Below, piece after piece: positions 26,296 through 35,475 of a stretch of 64,000 nt of DNA. The first letter of the stretch is position 1. Each line of letters starts with the position of its first letter. The stretch is from Clostridium pascui (GTDB lineage: Bacteria; Bacillota; Clostridia; Clostridiales; Clostridiaceae). The notes under the pieces were generated by a model. It was not told where the DNA came from. It searched no databases and saw nothing but the letters and a program-made list of their open reading frames with translations. The stretch is taken from positions 62,001 to 126,000 of the forward strand of contig NZ_JAFBDB010000005.1 in the NCBI RefSeq assembly GCF_016908015.1. Direction: 5' to 3'. A program made the translations under genes and the position numbers.

Positions 26296-27576
26296 ATGAC
26301 AAATTATAAAGATATAGAGCTATGGAAAGATGTAACAGAAGAGCAGTGGAATGATTGGAAATGGCAAGTAAAAAATAGAATTACCTCAGTAGAACAATTA
26401 AAAAAAGTTATAAATATTCTTCCTGAAGAAGAAAATGCTATAGATAAGTGCTTAAAAACTTTGAGAATGGGGATATCACCTTATTATGCAACTTTAATAA
26501 ACCCAAATGATCCTCAAGATCCTGTGAGAAAACAAGCTGTACCTACAATACACGAGTTAAATTTTTCAACAGCTGATATGAATGACCCACTTCATGAGGA
26601 TGCTTCTTCACCAGTGCCAGGACTTACTCATGCTTATCCAGATAGAGTATTACTTTTAGTAACAGATATGTGTTCTATGTATTGCAGGCACTGCACAAGA
26701 AGAAGGTTTGCAGGACATAAGGATGATTCCATGCCCCAAGATAGGATAGATAAAGCTATAGAATATATAAGAAATACTCCAGTGGTTAGAGATGTTCTAC
26801 TTTCTGGCGGAGATGCTCTTATGATAAGTGATGAAAAACTTGAATATATATTAAAGAAGCTTAGAGAAATTCCTCATGTGGAAATCATAAGACTTGGCAC
26901 GCGAACTCCTGTAGTTAATCCAATGAGAATCACTGATGATTTGGTTAACATACTAAAGAAATATCATCCAATTTGGATTAATACTCACTTTAATCATCCA
27001 AATGAGATAACAAAAGATTCAATAGAAGCCTGTGAAAAACTAGCTAATGTTGGAATTCCCCTAGGAAATCAGACAGTACTTTTAAGAGGCATAAATGATT
27101 GTATTCATATCCAAAAGGATTTAGTTCATAAACTTGTAAAAATGAGGGTTAGACCTTATTATCTTTATCAATGCGATTTGTCTCAAGGTATAGAACATTT
27201 TAGAACTAAAGTTTCTAAAGGAATAGAAATCATCGAAGGATTACGTGGTCATACCTCTGGCTATGCTGTTCCTACATTTGTTGTAGACGCTCCAGGAGGT
27301 GGAGGTAAAATACCTGTAATGCCTCAATACTTAATAAGTCAATCACCAAATAAAATTGTACTTAGAAATTATGAAGGTGTTATAACTACTTATACTGAGC
27401 CAAAACATTCAGAAGACTCTACTTGTCATTGTCCTGTATGTAGTACTTCTGAAGAAACAACTACCGATACTGGAGTATCTTCTTTATTCCATGGAAAGAA
27501 AATTAATTTAGAACCTAAATCCTTAGATAGGAAAAAGAGAATTACTGAATATAAAAAACACTCCCACCATAATTAA
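26296..27576 (+). CDS. kamA: L-lysine 2,3-aminomutase (radical SAM, PLP)
   Basis: 426 residues from the ATG at 26296, with AAGGAGG 9 nt upstream. The radical SAM cluster is C126-x3-C130-x2-C133 (CSMYCRHC) and the PLP lysine is K338 in GGGGK. Residues D294 and D331 match the two aspartates that hold the substrate's epsilon-amino group in the Clostridium subterminale enzyme, so lysine and not glutamate is the predicted substrate. The zinc-type ligands C269 and the C-terminal CHCPVC are present. It makes beta-lysine. No other lysine-fermentation gene is nearby; a NodB-like gene precedes it. Confidence 0.93.
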   Translation: MTNYKDIELWKDVTEEQWNDWKWQVKNRITSVEQLKKVINILPEEENAIDKCLKTLRMGISPYYATLINPNDPQDPVRKQAVPTIHELNFSTADMNDPLHEDASSPVPGLTHAYPDRVLLLVTDMCSMYCRHCTRRRFAGHKDDSMPQDRIDKAIEYIRNTPVVRDVLLSGGDALMISDEKLEYILKKLREIPHVEIIRLGTRTPVVNPMRITDDLVNILKKYHPIWINTHFNHPNEITKDSIEACEKLANVGIPLGNQTVLLRGINDCIHIQKDLVHKLVKMRVRPYYLYQCDLSQGIEHFRTKVSKGIEIIEGLRGHTSGYAVPTFVVDAPGGGGKIPVMPQYLISQSPNKIVLRNYEGVITTYTEPKHSEDSTCHCPVCSTSEETTTDTGVSSLFHGKKINLEPKSLDRKKRITEYKKHSHHN

Positions 27577-27580
27577 ATAA

Positions 27581-27614
27581 AGAGCTCTATCTTTTGAAAG
27601 ATAGAGCTTTTTTA
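27581..27614. terminator. Terminator after kamA (bidirectional)
   Basis: AGCTCTATCTTT / AAAGATAGAGCT, 12-bp arms, followed by T6. It sits between convergent kamA and the chemoreceptor gene. Confidence 0.9.
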
Positions 27615-29696
27615 TTATTCTATTTTAAATTTCTTTATTTCACCTGAAAGCTTTTGAGCCATTCTATTAAGCTCTTCTGATAATGCACTTACTTCTTCCA
27701 TTTCAGCATTTTGTTCTTCTGTTACTCCACATACACTTTGTGTTGCATCTGCTATACTACTGGACATTTCTGAAACATCTTCCACTACCTTGACAACCTT
27801 ATTTCTGCTATCATCTACATTTTTTAAGCTTTCAGTTATATTATTTATTTTTTGAACTACATGTTCTATTGCTGTATTTATTTCCTTAAATGTTTCTTTT
27901 GTGTTTTTAACTGCGTGATCTTGCTCTGACACTACTGATTCAGCATGCTTCATAGTGCTCTTTGCACGCTCAATATCCTTTTGTATATTGTTTATTATAT
28001 TTTTTACATTACCTGTTGATTGCGCAGTATTTTCAGATAGTTTTCTTACTTCCTCTGCAACTACGGAGAATCCTCTTCCAGCTTCCCCTGCCCTTGCAGC
28101 TTCAATTGCCGCATTTAAAGCAAGTAAGTTTGTTTGCTCTGAAATTGAAGTTATTGTTTCTACAATACTTCCTATGCTGTTTGCTTTTTCGCTAAGTGAA
28201 TTTATAACTTCTACTATTTCTAAAGATACTTCGTTATTTTCTTTATTTTTTTCCTCTAGTTTTTCAATAGTTTCAAATCCCTTATTGGATATTTCATATA
28301 CCCTATTTGAAGATCCTTTACTGTCCTCTATATGCTCTACTACTTCATCTAATTCTGCTGATAGCTCATTAGCTGCTTGTACACCATCCTGTGCATTTTG
28401 AGCTCCCTTATCAATACTAATTGTGACATCACTAATTGTTTTTGCTACTTCTGTAATTGAAGTAGTAGTTTGTTGAGTTGATGCAAGCAGAGATTCTGAG
28501 GAATTAGATACTACCTGTGAAGCTTCAAGTATATCTTGTATAAGTCCTTGCATATTTCCTATCATCAAATTAAAGCTATTGCTTAAAGTTCCAAATTCAT
28601 CTTTTGATTTATAAATACTTTTAACTGTTAAGTCTCCCTCTGATGCTTTTTTAATTAAATCAACTAAGTATATAAGAGGCTTAGTGAATTTATTTGAAAG
28701 AATATAAGTAATTACTATTACAATTATAAGAATAATAAGTCCTAAGAATATATTTGTATTTCTTATACTTGTTATCATTGCAAAGGCATCTGATTTCTTT
28801 TCTACAGTAATAACTGCCCAGTTATCTGAACTTCCTGGAAGTTTTATTGTTTCATAGGCACTAATTACCTTATTCCCATCCTTATCCTTATATTCCTTAA
28901 TTCCTGAATTACCTTGTAATGCCTGCAATGTTATTTCTTTAAGTTCTTCAGGAACTACTATATCTTCTTGGTCAGTTTTAGGTGCACCACTTGCATCCTT
29001 TACTACTTTTCCAGAAGCGTCTTTTAATTTTACAGTCTTAGTTAAATTTTTATAATTATAAATTTCTTGAACTTGGTTTTTCTCTGGATGGGCTATAACA
29101 GCACCTTCTCCATCTATTACGTAAGCATAAGCTTTATTTGTACTATATTTCTCTACCATTTTTTGAAGCTCGTCCAACTTCAAGTCTGCATCCATAACTC
29201 CAAGCATCTTGCCTTTATCATCTAGTATAGGAAATATAATAGAGTTAATTGCTTCGCTATCGTCATTTACAGTTAAATAAGATTTGCTCACGAACGGTTT
29301 TTGAGTGGAAACTGATTGTTTGAACCACCATCTATCTGCTCTATTAGCAAGATTTCCCTTAGTCCTAGAAGTTTGGTCTCCTTTCATGTCCTGTATACAG
29401 AACAAATCAAAATAAGGATTTCTCCTTATTGTATCCTTTATGGCCTTTGTTTGAGCCGGTCCATCAAATCCTTTTATTATGTCACTACTAATAACTTCTT
29501 CAGTAAGCACATAGGCTTTATTCATGTAATCCGTAACTCCATTAGCAATAGTTTTGCCAAGAGTTGTATGATCTCCATATACATGTTCTTCTAAACTTCT
29601 TTGCATGGAGATATTAAAAATCAAATTGGATACTAGCAAAGGAATTGCAGCTATTAAAACTGCCATAAATATTAATTTTTGCTTTATTGATTTCAT
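27615..29696 (-). CDS. Methyl-accepting chemotaxis protein
   Basis: 693 residues from the ATG at 29696, with GAGGGGG 4-5 nt upstream. Order: membrane helix near 8-28, a long extracellular dCache/PDC sensor (about 35-290), a second helix ([19 protein letters not shown]), a HAMP domain, then the signalling hairpin with [34 protein letters not shown] at its tip. Methylation helices flank the tip. It senses a small ligand outside and drives CheA. Cache receptors of this type often bind amino acids or organic acids; the ligand is unknown. It is monocistronic. The ~340 nt upstream (to 30034) hold only AT-rich DNA and a 10-bp inverted repeat near 29945-29976. Confidence 0.95.
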   Translation of the reverse strand: MKSIKQKLIFMAVLIAAIPLLVSNLIFNISMQRSLEEHVYGDHTTLGKTIANGVTDYMNKAYVLTEEVISSDIIKGFDGPAQTKAIKDTIRRNPYFDLFCIQDMKGDQTSRTKGNLANRADRWWFKQSVSTQKPFVSKSYLTVNDDSEAINSIIFPILDDKGKMLGVMDADLKLDELQKMVEKYSTNKAYAYVIDGEGAVIAHPEKNQVQEIYNYKNLTKTVKLKDASGKVVKDASGAPKTDQEDIVVPEELKEITLQALQGNSGIKEYKDKDGNKVISAYETIKLPGSSDNWAVITVEKKSDAFAMITSIRNTNIFLGLIILIIVIVITYILSNKFTKPLIYLVDLIKKASEGDLTVKSIYKSKDEFGTLSNSFNLMIGNMQGLIQDILEASQVVSNSSESLLASTQQTTTSITEVAKTISDVTISIDKGAQNAQDGVQAANELSAELDEVVEHIEDSKGSSNRVYEISNKGFETIEKLEEKNKENNEVSLEIVEVINSLSEKANSIGSIVETITSISEQTNLLALNAAIEAARAGEAGRGFSVVAEEVRKLSENTAQSTGNVKNIINNIQKDIERAKSTMKHAESVVSEQDHAVKNTKETFKEINTAIEHVVQKINNITESLKNVDDSRNKVVKVVEDVSEMSSSIADATQSVCGVTEEQNAEMEEVSALSEELNRMAQKLSGEIKKFKIE

Positions 29697-30034
29697 TTGT
29701 TCCCCCTCTTCCTTGCACAATTTACAGAAATTTTAATTTTGTAAATTAGCACATATCAATTTTTATTGAGATACTTCCTACATAATTTTTATATTTTTAA
29801 TTTTATTACAAATTAACCTATCTTAATAGTTACTGAAATATTTGCTTATAAGTGTATAATATATCAAATATTAACAAAGTTCAATTAAATTTAACAATTT
29901 TCTATAAAATATTATAACTTTCTCCAAGGTATACACTTTGATACATACAAAATTCACTATATTCAAAATTTTGTATCATTTTTGTAAATCCTTTACATAT
30001 ATTTTCGGCAAAGTTTTTCAAAACTTTAGTTTAT

Positions 30035-31048
30035 TTATCTTGATAAGTTTATTATATCTTTAAGTCCTGCTGCCGCAGCTCCTAAAGGATTAGAAGCTCC
30101 TCCTAATACATATATTTCCCCCATAGTATCCGTACTAAATACTACTCCCTTGTTTGTATCTTCTACATAAGATAATATATCATTTTGATAAACTTCCATA
30201 GGTTTTACTTCAATATTAACCTTATCATTTTCTTTATAAGCATAGGCTAGAAGTTTTAATTTCGCATTTTTATTTTTAGCTCTTTTTATATCTTCTTGTT
30301 TGATCTCATCTATACCTTTTATGCTTATGTCTCTTAAACTATATTCCGAGTTCATAAGACTATTAGCTAAAATCAATATCTTAGTTGCACTGTCCGTCCC
30401 CTCTATATCCAATTTTGGATTTCTTTCTGCTATTCCTTTTTCTTGTGCTTCTATCAACGCTTCATTAAAAGAAATATTACTTTGATGCATTTTACTTAAA
30501 ATATAATTGGTAGTTCCATTTAAAATTCCCTTAATAGAGTTAATTTTGCATCCTGCTAAACTATATTGTCCCACGTCCATAGTCGGAAGCGCAGCAGCGG
30601 TAGCTCCACTATATTTTATTTTTGCATCCTTTTCTTTTGCAGTATTCATTATAAAAGAAAAGTTTGAAACCAATGATCCTTTAGAAAGAAACACGATGTC
30701 CATTCCAGAGTTAATTGCGTTTATCGTATGCCCTAAACCTACTCCTCCATTTATATCACTTGGGGTGCAATCTACAAAAATATCTCCTTCATATATTGGA
30801 TAGTTGTAAAAGGAATCACTATTTTTTTCTCCATATTCTATAAGTCCATCAGAACCGGTAGTGCATTCTAAAAGCATGTCCAAATTTAATCCATTATATT
30901 CAAATATACAACCCTTACTTCCTATAACTCCACTTAAAATTAAATTAACGTTATACTGTTCATATATTTCTGAATACTTATCTTTAATAAGCTTTATTAG
31001 TTTTTTTCCGACATTTCCATATCCGCATACTATTATTCTTTTATCCAT
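30035..31048 (-). CDS. hom: Homoserine dehydrogenase
   Basis: 337 residues from the ATG at 31048 (GGGGTG upstream). The NAD(P)-binding N terminus is IIVCGYGNVGKKLIKLI; the catalytic domain signature is KGILNGTTNYILSKM, followed by EAQEKGIAERNPKLDIEGTDSATKILILAN. It reduces aspartate semialdehyde to homoserine for threonine and methionine synthesis. It lacks the C-terminal ACT domain found in many Hom proteins, so feedback by threonine through ACT is not expected. Stands alone; no aspartokinase is beside it. Confidence 0.92.
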   Translation of the reverse strand: MDKRIIVCGYGNVGKKLIKLIKDKYSEIYEQYNVNLILSGVIGSKGCIFEYNGLNLDMLLECTTGSDGLIEYGEKNSDSFYNYPIYEGDIFVDCTPSDINGGVGLGHTINAINSGMDIVFLSKGSLVSNFSFIMNTAKEKDAKIKYSGATAAALPTMDVGQYSLAGCKINSIKGILNGTTNYILSKMHQSNISFNEALIEAQEKGIAERNPKLDIEGTDSATKILILANSLMNSEYSLRDISIKGIDEIKQEDIKRAKNKNAKLKLLAYAYKENDKVNIEVKPMEVYQNDILSYVEDTNKGVVFSTDTMGEIYVLGGASNPLGAAAAGLKDIINLSR

Positions 31049-31155
31049 TAATACAATCACCCCTTACAGAATACTGATTTATTATAATTATATCACAATT
31101 TTGACAAATATATAGCAAAAATAACAGTAAATAAGCAATAAAAGCTCATTTACTG

Positions 31156-31599
31156 TCATTTATAAAGATCCTTATATATAATTTTAAATACCTCTAGTGC
31201 TTCCTCTATTTTAATCTTCAAAAGTTCTTTTTTGTCATCAAATTCAACATAACCTGCTTCTGTAAGTGTATATATTTTTTGCATTCTATTTTGAGAATCA
31301 TCCCACTTACCAACTATAAATTTTTCTTTCTCAAGTTTTTTCAAAAGAGGATATATACCTCCAGTACTTGGTATCCATAATCCTCTTGTTCTTTCCCCTA
31401 TTTTATGTGCAATATCATTTCCATTAGTTGGCCCTAAACTGAGTACATAAAGAACATATAGAGGCAGCAGCCCTTTAGTAAATACCTGTCCTACCGCTTC
31501 CTTTTCCTTTTCTACTTTTTTTAATTCTAATAATTTCTTTTTATATTCTTCATATAGCCTTTTTTCTTCAAGCTTAGAGTCCTTGCCCATATTAGACAT
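31156..31599 (-). CDS. PadR-family transcriptional regulator
   Basis: 147 residues. It has the PadR winged helix: LLPLYVLYVLSLGPTNGNDIAHKIGERTRGLWIPSTGGIYPLLKKLEKEKFIVGKWDD, then KIYTLTEAGYVEFDDKKELL. A Lys/Glu-rich N-terminal extension (KLEEKRLYEEYKKKLLELKKVEKEKE) precedes the domain and is probably a coiled coil. It starts 7 nt after degV, in one operon with it. The perfect 30-nt palindrome upstream of degV (32533-32562) is a good candidate autoregulatory operator. Confidence 0.88.
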   Translation of the reverse strand: MSNMGKDSKLEEKRLYEEYKKKLLELKKVEKEKEAVGQVFTKGLLPLYVLYVLSLGPTNGNDIAHKIGERTRGLWIPSTGGIYPLLKKLEKEKFIVGKWDDSQNRMQKIYTLTEAGYVEFDDKKELLKIKIEEALEVFKIIYKDLYK

Positions 31600-31605
31600 A
31601 TATTA

Positions 31606-32454
31606 TTACTCCTCTACTAAAATCAAGCCAACCAAACCTGGTCCACTGTGCACTCCTGCTACAGGACTTATTTGACCTCCAAAGAATCCTTCTACTACAT
31701 TTTCATGTGTTGAAATCGAATCATATACCTTTTTTGATTCTTCTAAAGCATCTCCATGAACTATATACAACTTGCACTTCTTTTTGTCTAAGGTTTCTTT
31801 GGCAAGCTCTAAAAGCCTATTTAATGATTGCTTTCTTCCTCTTACCTTATCATAAGTATAATACTTCCCATCATTTATATCTACACCTATTATTGGTTTG
31901 ATATTAAGAAGTTCTGCAATGGTTCCAGACACCTTTCCAATTCTTCCGCCTTTTTTTAGGTATTCTAATGTGCCTACTACAAAAAATAAATGTACTTTAT
32001 CTCTTATTCTTGGTATCTCATTTACTATATCAGCAAAACTCATTCCCTTAGCTATCATTTCTCCACATTTTTGGGCTAAAATACCTTCTCCCATGGAAAT
32101 AGAGCGTGAATCGTATACATGTATATTTAAATTAGGATGATTTTCGCTTACTAGCTTAACACTATTATATATACCTGAAAGTCCTGAAGAAAGTGTAATT
32201 ATAATAGCATGAGTGTACCCTTCATTTTCTAACTTCGTTAACAAATCTTCTGTATCTTGCATAGAAGGCAGCGAGGATGTTGGTACTTCAATTTTAAAAT
32301 TATCATAGACCTCTTGAGGAGTTATCTCTAATTTATCCTTATATTCTCTGTCACTATATATAATCCTAAATGGCAAAATCTCTATATTATATTTTTTTAT
32401 AATATCTTCATGTAAATCAGCAGCTGTATCTGTGATTAAAGCTATTTTTTCCAA
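31606..32454 (-). CDS. DegV-family fatty-acid-binding protein
   Basis: 282 residues. DegV/FakB hallmarks are the N-terminal ALITDTAADLHEDIIKKYNIEILPFRI, the HAIIITLSSGLSGIYNSV loop that binds the carboxylate, and the C-terminal SPVAGVHSGPGLVGL. Proteins of this family bind fatty acids and present them to the kinase FakA for phosphorylation. It is followed by the padR-type gene. Transcribed from the palindrome-rich divergent region shared with the thioredoxin gene. Confidence 0.92.
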   Translation of the reverse strand: MEKIALITDTAADLHEDIIKKYNIEILPFRIIYSDREYKDKLEITPQEVYDNFKIEVPTSSLPSMQDTEDLLTKLENEGYTHAIIITLSSGLSGIYNSVKLVSENHPNLNIHVYDSRSISMGEGILAQKCGEMIAKGMSFADIVNEIPRIRDKVHLFFVVGTLEYLKKGGRIGKVSGTIAELLNIKPIIGVDINDGKYYTYDKVRGRKQSLNRLLELAKETLDKKKCKLYIVHGDALEESKKVYDSISTHENVVEGFFGGQISPVAGVHSGPGLVGLILVEE

Positions 32455-32532
32455 TAGATATTCCTCCCTATCAATATATCTTCTTAATTAGTATTTCATA
32501 TATTATATAAATTATATCATCTTTCAAACAAT

Positions 32533-32562
32533 TATCAATACTGATATATATCAGTATTGATA
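32533..32562. promoter_or_regulatory. Perfect 30-nt palindrome, likely operator of degV-padR
   Basis: TATCAATACTGATAT followed directly by its exact reverse complement. It is continued by a second ATTGATACC copy 16 nt downstream (32572-32580), a 14-nt palindrome TATTACTAGTAATA (32583-32596) and TACTAGTA (32635-32642). It lies between divergent degV-padR and thioredoxin genes. Confidence 0.7.
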
Positions 32563-32657
32563 CCAATCACCATTGATACCGATATTACTAGTAATAGTTC
32601 ATATTTTTATTTATTTTTATTAAATATTTAGCTATACTAGTACCGAGGTGCTGATGA

Positions 32658-32984
32658 ATGGAAAATATAAATAATCTAAATGAACTACAAAGTTTTATAA
32701 ATAACAATACTTTTGCATTTTTATATGTATCTTCTAAAAATTGTAGTGTATGCGCTCCCCTTTTTCTTAAGATAAAAGAAATGCTATCAGAATTCCCAAA
32801 TATTAATTTAAGGAAAATGGATTTGGATGAACTTCCCGAAGTAGGTTCTACTTTATCCTTATTTACTGTTCCTATGATGATACTATTTATTGAAGGGCAC
32901 GAAACGTTTAGGGAATCTAGATTTGTAAAAATAAATCAGTTTAAAGAAAACATAAAAAGAATTTATGAGATTTATTATAACTAA
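32658..32984 (+). CDS. Thioredoxin-family protein
   Basis: 108 residues. A thioredoxin fold with the redox motif C-S-V-C in SSKNCSVCAPLF near residue 30, and the cis-Pro region FTVPMMILFIEGHE. The WCGPC motif is replaced, so it is a thioredoxin-like, not classical, protein. GAGGTG lies 7 nt before the ATG. It is followed 39 nt later by an SGNH hydrolase gene. The promoter region is rich in palindromes shared with the degV-padR operon. Confidence 0.87.
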   Translation: MENINNLNELQSFINNNTFAFLYVSSKNCSVCAPLFLKIKEMLSEFPNINLRKMDLDELPEVGSTLSLFTVPMMILFIEGHETFRESRFVKINQFKENIKRIYEIYYN

Positions 32985-33023
32985 ACTATAATGCTATACT
33001 ATTGTATATTTAGGAGGAACATA

Positions 33024-33575
33024 ATGAAGATAGTTTGCATCGGAGATAGCCTAACTTATGGGTATGGTGTACCTAAGGAAAATAGCTGGATACACTTAGC
33101 GTCTGAGATATCAAATAATACCTTTATAAATTCAGGTTTAAACGGTGATACAACCTCAGGTATGCTCTTTAGACTTGAAGAAGACTTAATAGCTTTGAAC
33201 CCTGACAAAGCATTTATAATGGGTGGGACTAATGACTTTTTAATGGGATACAAATTACAAAACACAATTGAGAATATAGATCTTATAATTGATGAATGTA
33301 TACACAATAATATAACCCCTTATCTAGGTATCCAAATGAAAATAGATAAAAAATCAGCTGAACTTTATTGGAGTTCTTATATAAATTATGATGAAGTTAA
33401 TTTAAAAATTGAAGAGTATAGAACTCATTTGATAAAAAAGTTAAAAAGTCAAAATTTAGTTTACTTTGATTTTTATGAGGTATTTGAAAATAACCTCATA
33501 AAGAATTTATATACAGATGGAATACATCCAAGTATTTATGGTCATAAATTAATGAGTTCCATAATAGAATTTTAG
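33024..33575 (+). CDS. SGNH/GDSL-family esterase-like hydrolase
   Basis: 183 residues from the ATG at 33024, with AGGAGG 7 nt upstream; the longer frame start at 32991 lacks a site. SGNH blocks are IVCIGDSLTYGYG (Ser), SGLNGDTTSGM (Gly), MGGTNDFLM (Asn) and TDGIHPSIYGHKLM (Asp/His). No signal peptide, so a cytosolic esterase or lipase-like enzyme. The substrate is unknown. It probably shares a transcript with the thioredoxin gene. Confidence 0.9.
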   Translation: MKIVCIGDSLTYGYGVPKENSWIHLASEISNNTFINSGLNGDTTSGMLFRLEEDLIALNPDKAFIMGGTNDFLMGYKLQNTIENIDLIIDECIHNNITPYLGIQMKIDKKSAELYWSSYINYDEVNLKIEEYRTHLIKKLKSQNLVYFDFYEVFENNLIKNLYTDGIHPSIYGHKLMSSIIEF

Positions 33576-33672
33576 TACATAAGAAATGTTAAAACTTTAT
33601 TAAAAAAGTTAAAATATTTGAAAAATAAAAACTTTAATATTTTTTGATAATTTTTTAACATAGATATTTTAC

Positions 33673-33783
33673 TTATCACAAAAACGTGATAAAATATTTT
33701 CGTCGGTATTCTTATGAAACTGAACAAATAAGTTTAATAAGAAAGTTCCGAATTATATCCTTATCAAGGAATAAGAACGGAGG
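33673..33783 (+). ncRNA. Structured 5' leader of the ECF S-component gene (candidate riboswitch, class unknown)
   Basis: There are three consecutive hairpins. The first, 33673-33692, is TTATCAC/GTGATAA. The second, 33709-33743, is TTCTTAT-g-AAACT / AGTTT-a-ATAAGAA. The third, 33745-33778, is GTTC, bulge CGAA, TTAT, bulge A, TCCTT / AAGGA-ATAA-GAAC. The third ends directly before the GGAGG ribosome site. The bulge CCGA can pair with TCGG at 33703-33706, or TCCG with the CGGA of the ribosome site, giving two exclusive states. I match it to no known class. Confidence 0.5.
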
Positions 33784-33791
33784 TAAGATTT

Positions 33792-34394
33792 ATGGAAAAA
33801 AATCTAAGAACTACTACCCACATTAACACTAGACAGCTTGCCGTAGTTGGTATGTTGTCCGCTATTTCCATCATACTTGGAGCTACTGGATTAGGATTTA
33901 TACCTATTCCCCCTGCAAAGGCAACCATAATGCATATACCTGTAATTATAGGTGCTATTGTCGAGGGGCCTATGGTTGGCGCCCTAATCGGACTTATGTT
34001 TGGTGTATTTAGCGTAATACAGTCTGTTATAAATCCAACACCACTATCCCCTATATTTATGAATCCTTTAGTTTCAGTTTTACCAAGAGTTTTAATAGGT
34101 ATAGTTTCTTATTATTGTTACATATCTATTAAAAATATTCCTTTTATAAAAAAATCAAATATGGTTAAAATAGGAATTACTGCAGCTATAGGTACTCTTA
34201 CTAACACTGTAGGTGTACTTGGCATGATGTATGTCTTATACGTAGAGAAATATGCTCAAATCTTGCATATAAGCTCCTCTGCGGCTAAAAAAGGCATAAT
34301 TGCCATAGGTGCTACTAATGGCTTACCTGAAATAACAGTATCAATACTTATAACCATACCAGTAGTAATGGCAGTAAAAAAACTTAAAAAGTAA
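33792..34394 (+). CDS. ECF-transporter substrate-binding S component (vitamin uptake)
   Basis: 200 residues with about six membrane helices. The pattern LAVVGMLSAISIILGATGLGFIPIP, TIMHIPVIIGAIVEGPMVGALIGLMFG and NPLVSVLPRVLIGIVSYY is typical of the ECF S-component family (PanT/RibU/FolT-like). It would join a shared EcfAA'T module encoded elsewhere to import a vitamin or precursor. Substrate unresolved; pantothenate-type is one guess. Its 5' leader is highly structured. GGAGG lies 8 nt before the ATG and a terminator follows. Confidence 0.85.
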   Translation: MEKNLRTTTHINTRQLAVVGMLSAISIILGATGLGFIPIPPAKATIMHIPVIIGAIVEGPMVGALIGLMFGVFSVIQSVINPTPLSPIFMNPLVSVLPRVLIGIVSYYCYISIKNIPFIKKSNMVKIGITAAIGTLTNTVGVLGMMYVLYVEKYAQILHISSSAAKKGIIAIGATNGLPEITVSILITIPVVMAVKKLKK

Positions 34395-34400
34395 TTTATA

Positions 34401-34429
34401 CTCCCGATTTTTCTAATCGGGAGTTTTTT
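34401..34429 (+). terminator. Terminator after the ECF S-component gene
   Basis: CTCCCGATT / AATCGGGAG, 9-bp perfect stem, 5-nt loop, then T6. Confidence 0.95.
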
Positions 34430-34498
34430 GAATACAAGTATCTTTTTATATGATATATATTTAAAATAAAAAGCAAACATAAAAGTGAGGTTTTGAAA

Positions 34499-35470
34499 AT
34501 GGAAGAAATAAAATTTATAGATATAGAAGGCATTAGTGTGGGTCACGCACAGGATATCGAAGGAGCTACAGGCTGCTCTGTTGTAATATGTAAGGATGGT
34601 GCTACAGCTGGAGTAGATGTACGTGGCGGCGCACCAGGAACTCGTGAAACTGATCTTTTAAATCCCGTGAATCTTGTTGATAAAATACATGCAGTAGTTT
34701 TATCTGGTGGAAGTGCCTTTGGTCTTGAAGCATCTAATGGCGTAATGCAATATCTAGAAGAACAAGATATTGGATTTGATGTAACTGTGGCTAAAGTTCC
34801 AATAGTATGTTCTGCAGTTCTTTTTGACTTAGTTATTGGCAATCCTAAGGTTCGTCCTGACAAGTCTATGGGATATAACGCTTGCTTAGATTCGGAAAAA
34901 AACAATAAAGACGTTCAGGGAAATATAGGAGCTGGAACTGGAGCTACCGTTGGAAAAATACTTGGTCCAGAACACTCTATGAAAGGCGGATTAGGCTCTT
35001 ATTCAGTTAAAGTCGGTGATCTTGAAGTTGGAGCATTAATAGCTGTTAATTGTCTAGGAGATGTAGTAAACCCTGAAAATGGCAAAATAATGGCTGGAGC
35101 TATTGACGAAAACTTAAACTTTTTAAACACAGAAACCGTAATGATATCTCAATATAGCGAAAAGAAAAATTTATTTTCAGGAAATACCACTATTGGAGTT
35201 GTGGTAACTAATGCTAAACTTACAAAAGCTCAAGCAAGTAAGGTGGCTTCTATGGCACACAACGGATATGGAAGAACCATGCGTCCCGCTCATTCCATGG
35301 CTGATGGAGATACTATATTTACCATGGCTACAGGAACAGTTGATGCTGATATAAACGTAATAGGACTTTTAGCGGCGCGCGTTGTAGAAAAAGCTGTTAT
35401 AAATGCCATAACTCATGCAGACTCACAGTATGGGCTTATGGCTTGGAGAGACCTTCCCCATGAGGTTTAA
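34499..35470 (+). CDS. P1-family (DmpA-like, S58) peptidase
   Basis: 323 residues from the ATG at 34499, with GTGAGG 8 nt upstream (TTG at 34493 too close). Family stretches are SVGHAQD, DVRGGAPGTRETDLL, VVLSGGSAFGLEASNGVMQYLEE and GNTTIGVVVTNAKL, with the Thr at the self-cleavage/nucleophile site, plus ARVVEKAVINAITHA. The family are N-terminal-nucleophile aminopeptidases acting on short, D- or beta-amino-acid peptides. It should self-process near the NTTIG motif into two chains. Repeat copy 3 begins 6 nt after its stop. Confidence 0.9.
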   Translation: MEEIKFIDIEGISVGHAQDIEGATGCSVVICKDGATAGVDVRGGAPGTRETDLLNPVNLVDKIHAVVLSGGSAFGLEASNGVMQYLEEQDIGFDVTVAKVPIVCSAVLFDLVIGNPKVRPDKSMGYNACLDSEKNNKDVQGNIGAGTGATVGKILGPEHSMKGGLGSYSVKVGDLEVGALIAVNCLGDVVNPENGKIMAGAIDENLNFLNTETVMISQYSEKKNLFSGNTTIGVVVTNAKLTKAQASKVASMAHNGYGRTMRPAHSMADGDTIFTMATGTVDADINVIGLLAARVVEKAVINAITHADSQYGLMAWRDLPHEV

Positions 35471-35475
35471 CAACA

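Noticed and set aside
26296-27576. Glutamate 2,3-aminomutase as identity of the KamA-family protein
   Set aside because: Both aspartates that bind the lysine side-chain amine are kept (D294, D331); in glutamate enzymes they are replaced by Lys and Asn.
27955-28401. Long open frames antisense to the chemoreceptor signalling domain
   Set aside because: Two overlapping frames of low-complexity Leu/Phe/Ser; typical shadows of a coiled-coil gene.
29945-29976. Inverted repeat ATACAAAATT/AATTTTGTAT as terminator of hom
   Set aside because: It lies about 60 nt past the hom stop with no T-run in the right direction; it could equally be a chance AT-rich dyad or an operator.
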